Assembly (NCBI GenBank): GCA_019787685.1
Contig: JAHNUO010000004.1
Coordinates: forward strand, 558,001 to 622,000
From: Chiua virens
Lineage: Eukaryota; Basidiomycota; Agaricomycetes; Boletales; Boletaceae
Reading direction: 5' to 3'
Length of the DNA stretch: 64,000 nucleotides
Shown here: positions 42,867 through 52,249 of the stretch, in pieces
How positions within the stretch are numbered: position 1 is the stretch's first letter
Layout of the letters: each line of letters opens with the position of its first letter
Translations under genes and position numbers: made by a program
Notes under the pieces: model-generated
What the model was told of the DNA's origin: nothing
The model's input: the letters and a program-made list of their open reading frames with translations, nothing else
The model's database searches: none

Positions 42867-43879
42867 TGTAGAAGTCAATGGCCCCTTGTGGTAATAAACC
42901 CCATTTCTGCTTTGTTTATAGGTCACCATATCAATTGTCCTATCCATCCATTGTGACCCCATGTCTATCTGAGTGGATCCAACTCATATTCATATGTTTG
43001 TTTCTTGTTTCTTCATGTTTCCATGTGAGGTTATTGAATTCTTCCCTTTTTGTCTAATTTTGATTTTATTTTGTACCTCCTTAGATTATTTTCAGACGAT
43101 TCCACAGTGTGTCATTGCCATGTATCTGATTGGTTAATAGGTATGGATAGTCAGATCGTATGACATTTTAAAGGTAGTCCATTGATTCATGGATTAAACC
43201 TTATCTCACCTTGACAGAACATTGTTTGTCCTTTCACAGGTCAACCTGCATGAGAGATGGCTCTATCATACATACGCTTTCCTTATTTAATTGGTACTTC
43301 ATCCATTGTAAAAGTCCTGGGAATACCTTGGACTATAAAATTGTGTTTATAAATACAATTTTTCATCTTTTGATCCCTGTTTTCTCTTGCGTTCTAAGTC
43401 ACCTCACCTGTTTGACCATCCTTTTGATAAAACAACTACTCTGGGTAACTGGAGCTCGATGTAAGAAGCTAAGGAAGTGACTACATCGAAATCCAAGTGT
43501 AAATACTCTAAGTAAATACAACAACAAATACCAAGGTGGCACAAACCCTAAGTAAGCATGACAAATCAAATAGAGAGGGGTTGATGTGCAATCACTGCAT
43601 CTAACATCTCACTCATACTCAATCACTGTTGTGTTTGGGTCCCTGTCTTTTCATTGAACCATCCAACTGTCTGCTTTTTGGCTGGTTTTATTGATTTTTG
43701 TATGGTTTCATCCAGAAATGCATATGGATTGCTTTCAAGGCTCTCATCAAAGCCTCAACACCTTGTCTCCAACCTCAGAACCCTGTGGGACAAGTCATAC
43801 TTACACCCATCTCTTTTCTTTCTATTGACCATTCCACTAACCTTGGTCCTGTCACACCAGCCTGTTTTACTTTTCTTCA
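42867..43879 (+). repeat. 3' LTR of family A copy 2
   Basis: TGTAGAAGTCAATGGCCCC to TTTTACTTTTCTTCA, collinear with the 5' LTR of copy 1 except for a 172-bp copia LTR inside. Similarity ends at the same CA, supporting the border. Confidence 0.8.
43435..43606 (-). repeat. Copia solo LTR
   Basis: 172 bp, related to 37365-37566: same TGATAAAAC...TCTAACA ends on the plus strand. It interrupts the family A LTR. No exact 5-bp duplication is visible. Confidence 0.8.
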
Positions 43880-45283
43880 CTACCTCATTGCTCAGACACA
43901 AGGAGCACACCTCATGCAAGAAATTGTCCCTGAAATATCACTGGAAGTCTACTGACCAGTGAAGAAGAATACATTGTATATGGTTATCAAGGGTGTAGTG
44001 GGAGGAGAACAAATTGGGTCAGTACTTAGTGTCACAAAGGCCTCCATGAAAGAGCAAAGAGTTCATCATTAGTTCAGCAGCTAAATGGCACTCCCTCAAG
44101 TGAGGTGGTGTTACCATTCAGCAGGGTCATTGTAGTTGAAACCCTGTAGTACTTTTTTTCATTCCTTTCCTTTTACATACTAAGTATCTAATTCACTTTT
44201 TCATGTCACAGGCACTAGGATCATTAGTATCTGGACCATCACTGAATATCACATTAACCCAATAAATCCCTTTGGATGGAACTAATGTAGATGTAGTAGT
44301 AAGGATTCAATTTACAATTTACCCCTCAAAATGCCTAGCCAGTGAGTGGATGAACTACTCAGCTCCAAGGGCAGGCCTGAACTGCCCTTTTCCAAAACTT
44401 TTAAAACGGGAGCACAGTACAACCACTAGTATTGATATTTATCTGATTACATGGCACTAACACCAGCACGACCAGCATAATTTTTAAGATAAACCTTAAG
44501 GAAGTTGAAGACTACCCAATTGCCTTTGTACTGAAGAAGCTGTGGATACTGTCCTTTGGCCTATGATTAGTGGTTAGTGGGAAACTGATGCTTTCCCAAA
44601 GGCTATGGTGGATGTAGAGGCACCTATTGTTGGTTGGTGTGCCTGCACCTGGTTGTCTGCAATCTCAGTAGCCTCCTTGCATGGGAAAATCTTGTGCAGT
44701 GTCAAAGGGATTGGGGTGATGGCATGTTCAGGCACAAAAATGGAATGATAAGTGAGTGGTTGAAAGTATTGCAGGAAGGACCAATGTGACATGGATTTAG
44801 GCATGGGGGCTATAGATTAGTATACACAGGTCAGGTACCTAGGTATCTTGATGATAGACAACAAAAGTCATTGTTATGGAATCAGATGAGGGGCAAAGGC
44901 AAAATGGTCAATAGATGTATGATAAAGGAGACAATCACTTCATTCTATCTCTCTGGCAACAAAGTCTATTGTTTATGCATAGAAATGATGACCACAATGC
45001 ATTCTGTAGTGGCTGTGATATGCGATTGGCAGGGCCTGGTTATGATATATTAATGTTATTGTTGTTACTTGATGGGGACACACAAGGTAGGTGATGTATC
45101 TATTTGACTTCTTAATTGTGTATGACTTTGCATATGTAGTCTTATGCTAATCTAGGTGCATACTATGTGCATACTACATTTAGGAGAGAAGACATTAATT
45201 AACCCAAGTGGCTGCCTAAGTAGTGTTTGCCACTTTGCCAGGAAACCCCAAATCTCATGCATCTGAAATCACTGGACACTATA
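43880..45283. other. Region without recognised genes
   Basis: Short frames on both strands (for example 44272-44460 plus and 44574-44804 minus) lack any family resemblance. The DNA is AT-rich. I see no element borders except those of the neighbours. Confidence 0.4.
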
Positions 45284-45285
45284 TA

Positions 45286-45892
45286 CAGTGAGCAACAAAA
45301 CTGTTCCAATAACTAACCCTGATGCAGTGCGCGAAGCGCACTGCAAACACCTGTGGGAATCTCGCTTAGTAGTAGTGGGACCAAATGATGTACAAACTCT
45401 TGGCTACAAATCGGTCCCTGGGTCATGTGATTTGGCCCAGGGGTGGTGGAGATATAACCATTTTAAATCACTCATGTCATATTGGAACAGTTTTGTTGCT
45501 GATATTAGGGGTATTGCAAATTAGTATGAAGTGTATCCTCCTTTGGCTTTGATGACCTCCTGAACCCTTCTAGGCATGCTCTCAATCAATCTCTGACACT
45601 CCCCAACCTCAATCTTGTACCACTCTTCCTGAATCCTCTTCCAAAGTTCCAATACCCCCTTGGCTGGCTCAGGATATTCTGCAAGCCTTCTTTTGAGGAG
45701 AAACCATAGATGTTCTATGGGGTTAAGGTCTGGAGACTGAGCAGGCCATACCATGACTTCATATCCATGCTCTTTCAACCACTCCTTGGCCCTCCTACTG
45801 GTATGTTTGGGGTCATTATCCTGCTGGAAAATAATGTCCTCTGGGGTAAATCCATAATCCACAAGGGTTTTTTGGAGTTCATCCTCCGGGTC
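45286..45892 (-). repeat. Inverted duplication of the right arm of family C copy 2
   Basis: Contains in reverse the end module and the last 120 or so transposase codons (DELQKTLVDYGFTPEDIIFQ to GGYTSY). Differences from the right arm are few (for example GGGGAGTG versus GGGGAATG and a 2-3-bp change near 45480). The resulting minus-strand frame at 45521-45943 is a by-product. Confidence 0.92.
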
Positions 45893-46095
45893 ATGTGATT
45901 TGGCCCAGGGGTGGTGGAGATATGACCATTTTAAATCACTCATGTCATTGGAATAGTTTTGTTGCTGTCATATTGAAACACAGAACTCATATGTTGCACT
46001 GGGATATTATGTCAGCATTGAGTCATGTGATGGATAAACAGTTCAACAAGACATAAACATAGCCAAACACCATTCCTTTTACCACTTCTTTCACC

Positions 46096-47112
46096 ATGAA
46101 ATCCCTTTCCACTGATCAAATCAACCAAGTTATTGCTTTCTTGGAATTGGGTCAAACAACTTGTCAGATGTCCACTTCTACTGGATTCAGTAACTCTACC
46201 ATCAGTCGTATTCGCACTGAACACTGTCCCAACCTTCCCAAAGCCACTGGTGGTCGTCCATCCATCATTTCTCCCACTGATATGCGACATGCCATTCGAC
46301 TTCTTGGTACTGGAAAGGCTGAAAATGCTGTTCAGGTCACCAAGACTCTTCAGGATGTCAAGAACCATCCCATCTCTCCCCAGACCATCCGTCGTCACTT
46401 GAAGAAAGCTGGTATGAGGGCTGTAGTAAAGAAGAAACGCCCTCTTCTTTCCAAGCGCCATAGGAGAGAAAGATTAGATTTTGCTTTGAGCCATCAGGAC
46501 TGGACTGTGGATGATTGGAAGCGAGTTATATGGTCAGATGAGACCAAGATTAATCGCATTGGGTCAGATGGTAGGAAATGGGCATGGAAAAAGCCAGGAG
46601 AGGGCCTCAGTGATAGACTTGTGGAGGGTACAGTCAAGTTTGGAGGAGGATCAGTCATGTTATGGGGTTGTATGACCTGGGAAGGTGTTGGGATGGCTTG
46701 TAGGATTGATGGTAAGATGGATGCTAACCTTTATGTGCAGATTTTGGAGGATGAACTCCAAAAAACCCTTGTGGATTATGGATTTACCCCAGAGGACATT
46801 ATTTTCCAGCAGGATAATGACCCCAAACATACCAGTAGGAGGGCCAAGGAGTGGTTGAAAGAGCATGGATATGAAGTCATGGTATGGCCTGCTCAGTCTC
46901 CAGACCTTAACCCCATAGAACATCTATGGTTTCTCCTCAAAAGAAGGCTTGCAGAATATCCTGAGCCAGCCAAGGGGGTATTGGAACTTTGGAAGAGGAT
47001 TCAGGAAGAGTGGTACAAGATTGAGGTTGGGGAATGTCAGAGATTGATTGAGAGCATGCCTAGAAGGGTTCAGGAGGTCATCAAAGCCAAAGGAGGATAC
47101 ACTTCATACTAA
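46096..47112 (+). CDS. Tc1-type DD34E transposase, intact (338 aa)
   Basis: Start ATG at 46096 (MKSLSTDQINQVIAFLELGQ). Residues 1-115 form the paired helix-turn-helix DNA-binding part (CQMSTSTGFSNSTISRIRTE; then ISPQTIRRHLKKAGMRAVVK). The DDE part has VIWSDETKINRIG (first Asp), IIFQQDNDPKHTSRR (second Asp) and SPDLNPIEHLWFLLKRRL (Glu, 34 residues after the second Asp). It ends AKGGYTSY-stop. Length and motifs are those of active Tc1 family transposases, which cut and paste at TA. No stop, frameshift or missing key residue is seen. Its own left end is replaced by a copy of the right end, so mobility of this copy is unclear, though both outer ends carry the motif. Confidence 0.92.
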   Translation: MKSLSTDQINQVIAFLELGQTTCQMSTSTGFSNSTISRIRTEHCPNLPKATGGRPSIISPTDMRHAIRLLGTGKAENAVQVTKTLQDVKNHPISPQTIRRHLKKAGMRAVVKKKRPLLSKRHRRERLDFALSHQDWTVDDWKRVIWSDETKINRIGSDGRKWAWKKPGEGLSDRLVEGTVKFGGGSVMLWGCMTWEGVGMACRIDGKMDANLYVQILEDELQKTLVDYGFTPEDIIFQQDNDPKHTSRRAKEWLKEHGYEVMVWPAQSPDLNPIEHLWFLLKRRLAEYPEPAKGVLELWKRIQEEWYKIEVGECQRLIESMPRRVQEVIKAKGGYTSY

Positions 47113-47487
47113 TTTGCAATACCCCTAATATCAGCAACAAAACTGTTCCAATGACATGAGTGATTTAAAATGGTTATATCTCCACCACCCCTGGGCCAAA
47201 TCACATGACCCAGGGACCGATTTGTAGCCAAGAGTTTGTACATCATTTGGTCCCACTACTACTAAGCGAGATTCCCACAGGTGTTTGCAGTGCGCTTCGC
47301 GCACTGCATCAGGGTTAGTTATTGGAACAGTTTTGTTGCTCACTGTATAGCCTGTACGATTTTCCCACCTTCTGTTCTTTCTTTTCTATTACTGTCTACA
47401 CCACTTGTATAGGCTACTATCTTCGCTCACTATGCCACAGATGTAAATTAATATATGTAGACATAGTTTTTTTTCTCTTCAAACATC

Positions 47488-48069
47488 TGTTAGAGACTGT
47501 GCGACTCAGAGGTAGCCAATTCTGGATCTCCAGAGTTGTAGCATCAGATGGGACCTGGCTTCACCATATGCGCCCTTGTCACAGTCTGTCCCTGTATCTT
47601 GGATGTGTGGAGAATGGAGGTTGAAGTAAGACTTAACACATAAAGTGGAGTCAAGTGGAGTAAAGACCATCAAGGCCTTCTTAGAGTGTTCAGAGTGAGT
47701 TGTACAAATAAACTAATATTCAGACTGAAGTTACAATTGAAGTAACTATGGTTTATATACTCAGAGAAAACAGAATGATTAGTCACAGAGTAAGGAGATA
47801 AATAATATGGAGAGATGGGGAATGACTAATTATGAGTAAGATCGGAGATCAGGAAACTGGATAACTGGAGGTAAGTCAGGTACTGAGGAAGCTGGAGCTG
47901 TGCTTGTAAGCAAGACACAGGTTTATGTACTAAATGAAAAGAGGAAACATATATATGTAATGGAGGTCCAGGGTCATGGAGTTGCATCCTGAGGGAGATC
48001 AACCTGGAGTTCATGTCTGAGATAATCAGAGTTATATCTGGAGGAATGGAGAACAGAGTGGTTATGACA
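47488..48069 (-). repeat. Solo LTR, chromovirus family F, with 5-bp TSD
   Basis: 582 bp on the minus strand, TGTCATAACCACTCTG to GTCTCTAACA, flanked by ACATC at 47483-47487 and 48070-48074. Collinear with 41496-42086. Confidence 0.93.
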
Positions 48070-48074
48070 ACATC

Positions 48075-49296
48075 ACAATAAACGACAATAAACCATGCCC
48101 ACACATTCCATCATTACGTATGTACATCATGCCCAAGTTACACTCAGAAAATCTATCTCAGGTCCACAACTCAGACCATTCAGCAAAATGGCTATTGCTT
48201 TGCCAATTGCATGATCTATAATTGATGTAAAATGTGAGTGTGGCTTGAGTTCCTTCACCAGTTGAACTGACTCTATTTAGTGGCTTCATGGCTAGTACTC
48301 TGTCTTCCCAGGGGAAACTGATCACATGGCAGTATATGGTCTTTGATGTCAAAGATGCTCAGCTCAGACACATGAACCCCCTGACCCACTATTGTTATGT
48401 TGTCTCTATGGAACCACCCTGTTTAACAATAAACCATGTGCCAGTACATGTTGCCTATGATACTGTGATTACTATCAGCTTATAATATAATGTAATGTGC
48501 ATGTATGATAACTATATCATATCTGTCTCACTTGCTGTAAATCTTCCTACCATGGATCCCCCCCACAGAGAATCCAGTCAAAATGTCACCTTCTTTGGCA
48601 ATTGCAGCCATCAAAAGGCTCACTCAATCAGTGAGATGGTCTATTATTCATCTTATTGTCCTATTTTCTCATCTTCCCTATACTGGAGTTTTTGTGAAGC
48701 AAATCTCCTACCCTTTAGTCCCTGAATGTCACACCAGCATTGAAGCGCATACCCAGGCTGTTTCAGAGAGCCAATTGTTAGTTCCCTGCTCTCCATATAC
48801 CCCATTCAGGGTGTGCCATAGACAGAATCTGAATGTTCTGAGTCCACTGAGTTCACCTTTGACTGAGGTAAGTAGTTCTGATTATTTTCATACTGCTTGC
48901 TCACCTCCCTGAAGGTTTGTGGTGACCAACAATATAACTCTCATAATGTAAGTGGGTTGGGCTGCTATCATTTCATATCCTCACGTCTTTTAAGGATCCC
49001 TTACTATCCTTTTTTGCCTCGCCAGGTTCTCTGGGTATAGATCCCAGTGACACCGATTACCAGAGTGCCATTTCCTGTCCCTCTTCTAGGGCCCATGGCC
49101 ATGACTTGGATACTGGCAGAGCTCATAACCCCCGGTCGATGCCTCCACAACAGCATCATGGGACTTGATCTCCTTGAAATGTGAGTGTTCTGATTTCAAC
49201 TACCATGGATAACAATTTCCTCTCAGATGTACTTGTGAGTCTCTGGCGCTTCTTGCTGTCCCAAATCTTGGCTCACATCTCAAAGGAGGATGCTGT
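48075..49296. other. Possible upstream exons of a hypothetical plus-strand gene
   Basis: Open plus-strand stretches (48288-48485, 48583-48912) have moderately protein-like composition and lie upstream of the Ser/Pro-rich frame at 49297, but I cannot assign exon borders or a family. No repeat is seen. Confidence 0.35.
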
Positions 49297-50651
49297 GTGC
49301 AATCTAGTCTGCACTCACCCAACGCCGCTCACCAAATAGACAAAGACTTTTCTCAAGATCCTCAATCTGTTACTTCCAATGTGTCTAGTGCTCTGATTGG
49401 TCAAGATTTGACATCTACCCCCACTATTCCACTCATCATTCCTCAAGGGAGCTTTTCTCTGATTAGATCTTCATGGTCTGTTACTTCCTGCACTCCTCCA
49501 GGTATTGCTCCAATGGAAGAAGACTCAACCACTCCCCCCATTTCTCCATCTGCTCTAATGGATCAAGATTTGTCTTCCCCAACTCCTTCACATAACTACC
49601 CTTGCCTATCCAGGCCTGTCCCCTTACCCCCTGTCCCTATCACCCCAATGGATCAATATTCATCTCTAACCTTACTATCTATGGGAACCTATAATCCAAT
49701 CCTCTTGAACCCTGCTACTGTTTCATGTTCTCCACAACCCCCAGTAACACCTAGTGCTTTAAGGTCCAGTTGTGGGACCAGTCAAAAACCGCAACTAGAC
49801 TGAACTGGACTGCTTAGGACTGGTCCAGGATAGTCCTGGTCTTGGTACTTTAGAAAAAGAAGTGGTCCTGGTCTTTCAAAAATTGAGAAACATGAAAAGA
49901 CCAGTCCTGGACCAGTTGCAACTGGTATTGGCCCAGGGACCCCCCCACTTGGGCCTACTTTCCATAATTTTTGCAGTATGTAGTAGATAAGCCATGTAGA
50001 TAACATATGATGTGATGATGATGATATCTTGGCCGTTTCTAGACTGATTTCCACAAAAATTGAATGCCCAGAAAGGCAAGAATCTGATCTAAATTCAGTA
50101 CACTGATGACTAAGCCAGTCTAAACCAGTCCTAAAAAGGTTGTTAAAGTTGTTAGAGCCAGTTTGTTCTGGTTTTGGTCTGGTCTTACTGGTTTTGGAAG
50201 CTTACTAAGACTAATTGTGGTCTGGTTGCCTCATTTGGACTGTGGAAAACTGGATTGGACCGGACTTTAAAACACTAGTAACACCCTTTGCTATCCTGTC
50301 ATGTAACCATCCGAGCTTATCCAGGCCTGTTCCCTTACCCCCTGTTTCTATTGATATGGCCAACATCATTGGTAAAGCAGTTGCTGATCATCTTGCCTCA
50401 GGGCTAGTCGAGCTGACTGTTTGAAACATTATTGACATGTGTGTTCCTCACATTGTAGAAATTCTGGAAACTCAGCTCATGATGCTAAAATCCTTTGCCT
50501 CCACTGAGGGAGGCAGATACTGTAAAGCCAATCAAACCACTGATTCATATGATGACCACAGGTCAGATGGCGACAATGAAAATGATGACAGAGCATTGCC
50601 ACTACCCAGATGAAAGAAGCCTGGACCATGAGGAAAAATGAATCATTTGCA
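49297..50651 (+). pseudogene. Hypothetical Ser/Pro-rich gene interrupted by a hAT-type MITE
   Basis: The frame at 49297 is Ser/Thr/Pro-rich (TSTPTIPLIIPQGSFSLI, PCLSRPVPLPPVPITPMDQ) and runs into the MITE. After the MITE and one TSD the same kind of sequence follows (PSLSRPVPLPPVSIDMANII, KAVADHLASGLVELT), with the block LSRPVPLPPV seen on both sides, so there is an internal repeat. A TGA after LVELTV precedes NIIDMCVPHIVEILETQL, and a frame like ANQTTDSYDDHRSDGDNEND ends at about 50600. No domain is recognised. Confidence 0.4.
49752..50277. mobile_element. hAT-type MITE (526 bp) with 8-bp TSD
   Basis: Ends TAGTGCTTTAAGGTCCAG and, inverted, TAGTGTTTTAAAGTCC. Flanked by GTAACACC at 49744-49751 and 50278-50285. 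No coding capacity. An 8-bp duplication and such TIRs fit hAT. A related copy is at about 55650-56297. Confidence 0.88.
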
Positions 50652-50733
50652 TGTGAGTGGCCTGGCACAAAAGTCTATCTGATGCTAATGTAGCAAATAG
50701 AATACATTCTGCATTTATCTTCAGAATGTCATA

Positions 50734-52245
50734 CAGTGAGCAACAAAACTGATGCAATGTTTGTAGCATTTTGATTGAAGCATGAATATTGAGAGCCCTG
50801 TTAATGCTAGACCCCCTAACCTAGGTACCATTGGAAAGCCCTTGATCAGGGCTTTCCAATGGTATATGGGTTTATTATGTAATTCTTACTATATCGGGAA
50901 ATATTTCAAAATTGGTATGAGGTACTTATTGCATCAGTTTTGTTGCTAGTATAAGGGTATCACAGATTAGTATGAAGTGTATCCTCCTTTGGCCTTGATG
51001 ACCTCCTGAACTCTTCTAGGCATGCTCTCAATCAATCTCTGACACTCCTCTACCCCAATCTTATACCATTCCACTTTAATCCTCTCCCAAAGTTCCAATA
51101 TCCCCTTAGCTGGCTCAGGATACTCTGCAAGTCTTCTTTTGAGAAGAAACCATAGGTGTTCTATGGGATTAAGGTCTGGAAATTGAGCAGGCCATACCAT
51201 GACCTCAAATTCATGGTCATCAAGCCATTCCCTAGCCTTCCTACTGGTGTGCTTGGGGTCATTATCCTGCTGGAAGATAATGTCTTCTGGGGAAAATCCA
51301 TAATCTACCAGAGTTTGTTGGAGTTCATCCTCCAAAATCTGCACATAGAGATCAGCATCCATCTTACCATCAATCTTACAAGCCATTCCAACACCTTCCC
51401 AGGTCATACAGCCCCATAACATCACTGATCCTCCCCCAAACTTAACTGTTCCCTCCACAATCCTGTCACTAAGACCCTCTCCTGCCCTTTTCCATGCCCA
51501 TTTCCTGCCATCTGACCCAATGCAATTAATTTTGGTCTCATCTGACCATATAACTCGCTTCCAGTCCTCAACAGTCCAATGCTGATGGCTTAGAGCAAAG
51601 TCCATCCTTGCTCTCCTATGATGCTGGGTAAGAAGAGGGCATTTTTGCTTCACTACAGCCTTCATACCAGCTTTCTTCAAGTGGCAGCAGATGGTCTGGG
51701 GGGAGATAGAATGGTTCTTCACTTCTTGAAGTGTTTTGGTCACCTGAACTGCATTCTCAGCCTTCCTAGATCCAATAAGACAAATAGCATAACATATATC
51801 GGTAGGAGAAATGATGGAAAAACAACCACCAGAGGCTTTGGGTAGGTTGGGAAGATGTTTGGACCTGAGTCTACTAATAGTAGATTGGTTGAGACCAGTA
51901 GATTGAGCAATTTGATGGGTTGATTGTCCCAATTCCAAGAGAGAGATGATATGATGAGTTTGGTCAACTGAGAGAGATTTCATGATGATGGTTATGGACA
52001 AAGTGATAGTGTGTGTGTTTGTTTGTATCATGTTGAACTTATTGCGTGTCACATGATCCATTGCTTATGTAATAACCACTTGCAATATGCATTTTGAATA
52101 CTTTAGAGTGTCAGCAACAAAACTGATGCAATGAGTACCTCATACCAATTTCGAAATATTTCCAGATATAGTAAGAATTACATAATAAACCCATATACCA
52201 TTGGAAAGCCCTGATCAAGGGCTTTCCAATGGTACCTAGGTTAGG
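50734..52245 (-). mobile_element. Tc1/mariner-like element, family B copy 3, right end truncated
   Basis: Left end CAGTGAGCAACAAAACTG with TA before it. On the right the inner foldback motif (about 52111-52125) and the palindrome around ACCATTGGAAAGCC are present, but similarity stops after CCTAGGTTAGG at 52245. About 95 bases including the outer TIR are missing. Confidence 0.9.
50967..52061 (-). CDS. Tc1-type DD34E transposase, intact frame (364 aa)
   Basis: Longest frame starts MDHVTRNKFNMIQTNTHTI; the start most consistent with the sister family is the internal MKSLSVDQTHHIISLLELGQ at about 51980. Helix-turn-helix segments (HQIAQSTGLNQSTISRLRSK; SPQTICCHLKKAGMKAVVKQ) precede the DDE core: WSDETKINCIG, QQDNDPKHTSRKA and FPDLNPIEHLWFLLKRRL with DD34E spacing. 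The fold is complete, but several Arg and Gly positions of the sister family are Cys, His or Gln here (for example GGCFSI for GGRPSI), likely from C to T change, so activity is doubtful. Confidence 0.88.
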   Translation of the reverse strand: MDHVTRNKFNMIQTNTHTITLSITIIMKSLSVDQTHHIISLLELGQSTHQIAQSTGLNQSTISRLRSKHLPNLPKASGGCFSIISPTDICYAICLIGSRKAENAVQVTKTLQEVKNHSISPQTICCHLKKAGMKAVVKQKCPLLTQHHRRARMDFALSHQHWTVEDWKRVIWSDETKINCIGSDGRKWAWKRAGEGLSDRIVEGTVKFGGGSVMLWGCMTWEGVGMACKIDGKMDADLYVQILEDELQQTLVDYGFSPEDIIFQQDNDPKHTSRKAREWLDDHEFEVMVWPAQFPDLNPIEHLWFLLKRRLAEYPEPAKGILELWERIKVEWYKIGVEECQRLIESMPRRVQEVIKAKGGYTSY

Positions 52246-52249
52246 TGAG

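Larger units (their letters stand above)
37567..43879 (+). mobile_element. Ty3/gypsy retrotransposon, family A copy 2 (3' part only)
   Basis: Starts within the integrase zinc finger and continues through the integrase core and tail, the spacer, the reverse ORF and a 3' LTR, all in plus orientation. Everything upstream (gag, protease, RT) is missing; the copia LTR abuts the break. Insertions: Tc1-like B2 (37879-39471), a solo chromovirus LTR (41496-42086) and a copia solo LTR (43435-43606). Confidence 0.83.
45286..47345 (+). mobile_element. Tc1/mariner-like element, family C copy 2, rearranged with inverted arm
   Basis: Outer ends CAGTGAGCAACAAAACTG and its inverse with TA on both sides (45284-45285, 47346-47347). 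Bases 45286-45892 are an inverted near-copy of the right arm (about 46748-47345). They replace the normal left 135 or so bases and join at GGGTCATGTGATTTGGCCCA. The transposase at 46096-47112 is intact. Confidence 0.9.

Noticed and set aside
45521..45943. Apparent second transposase gene of 140 codons on the minus strand
   Set aside because: It is the inverted copy of the end of the transposase at 46096-47112, lacks the N-terminal half and starts in end-module sequence.
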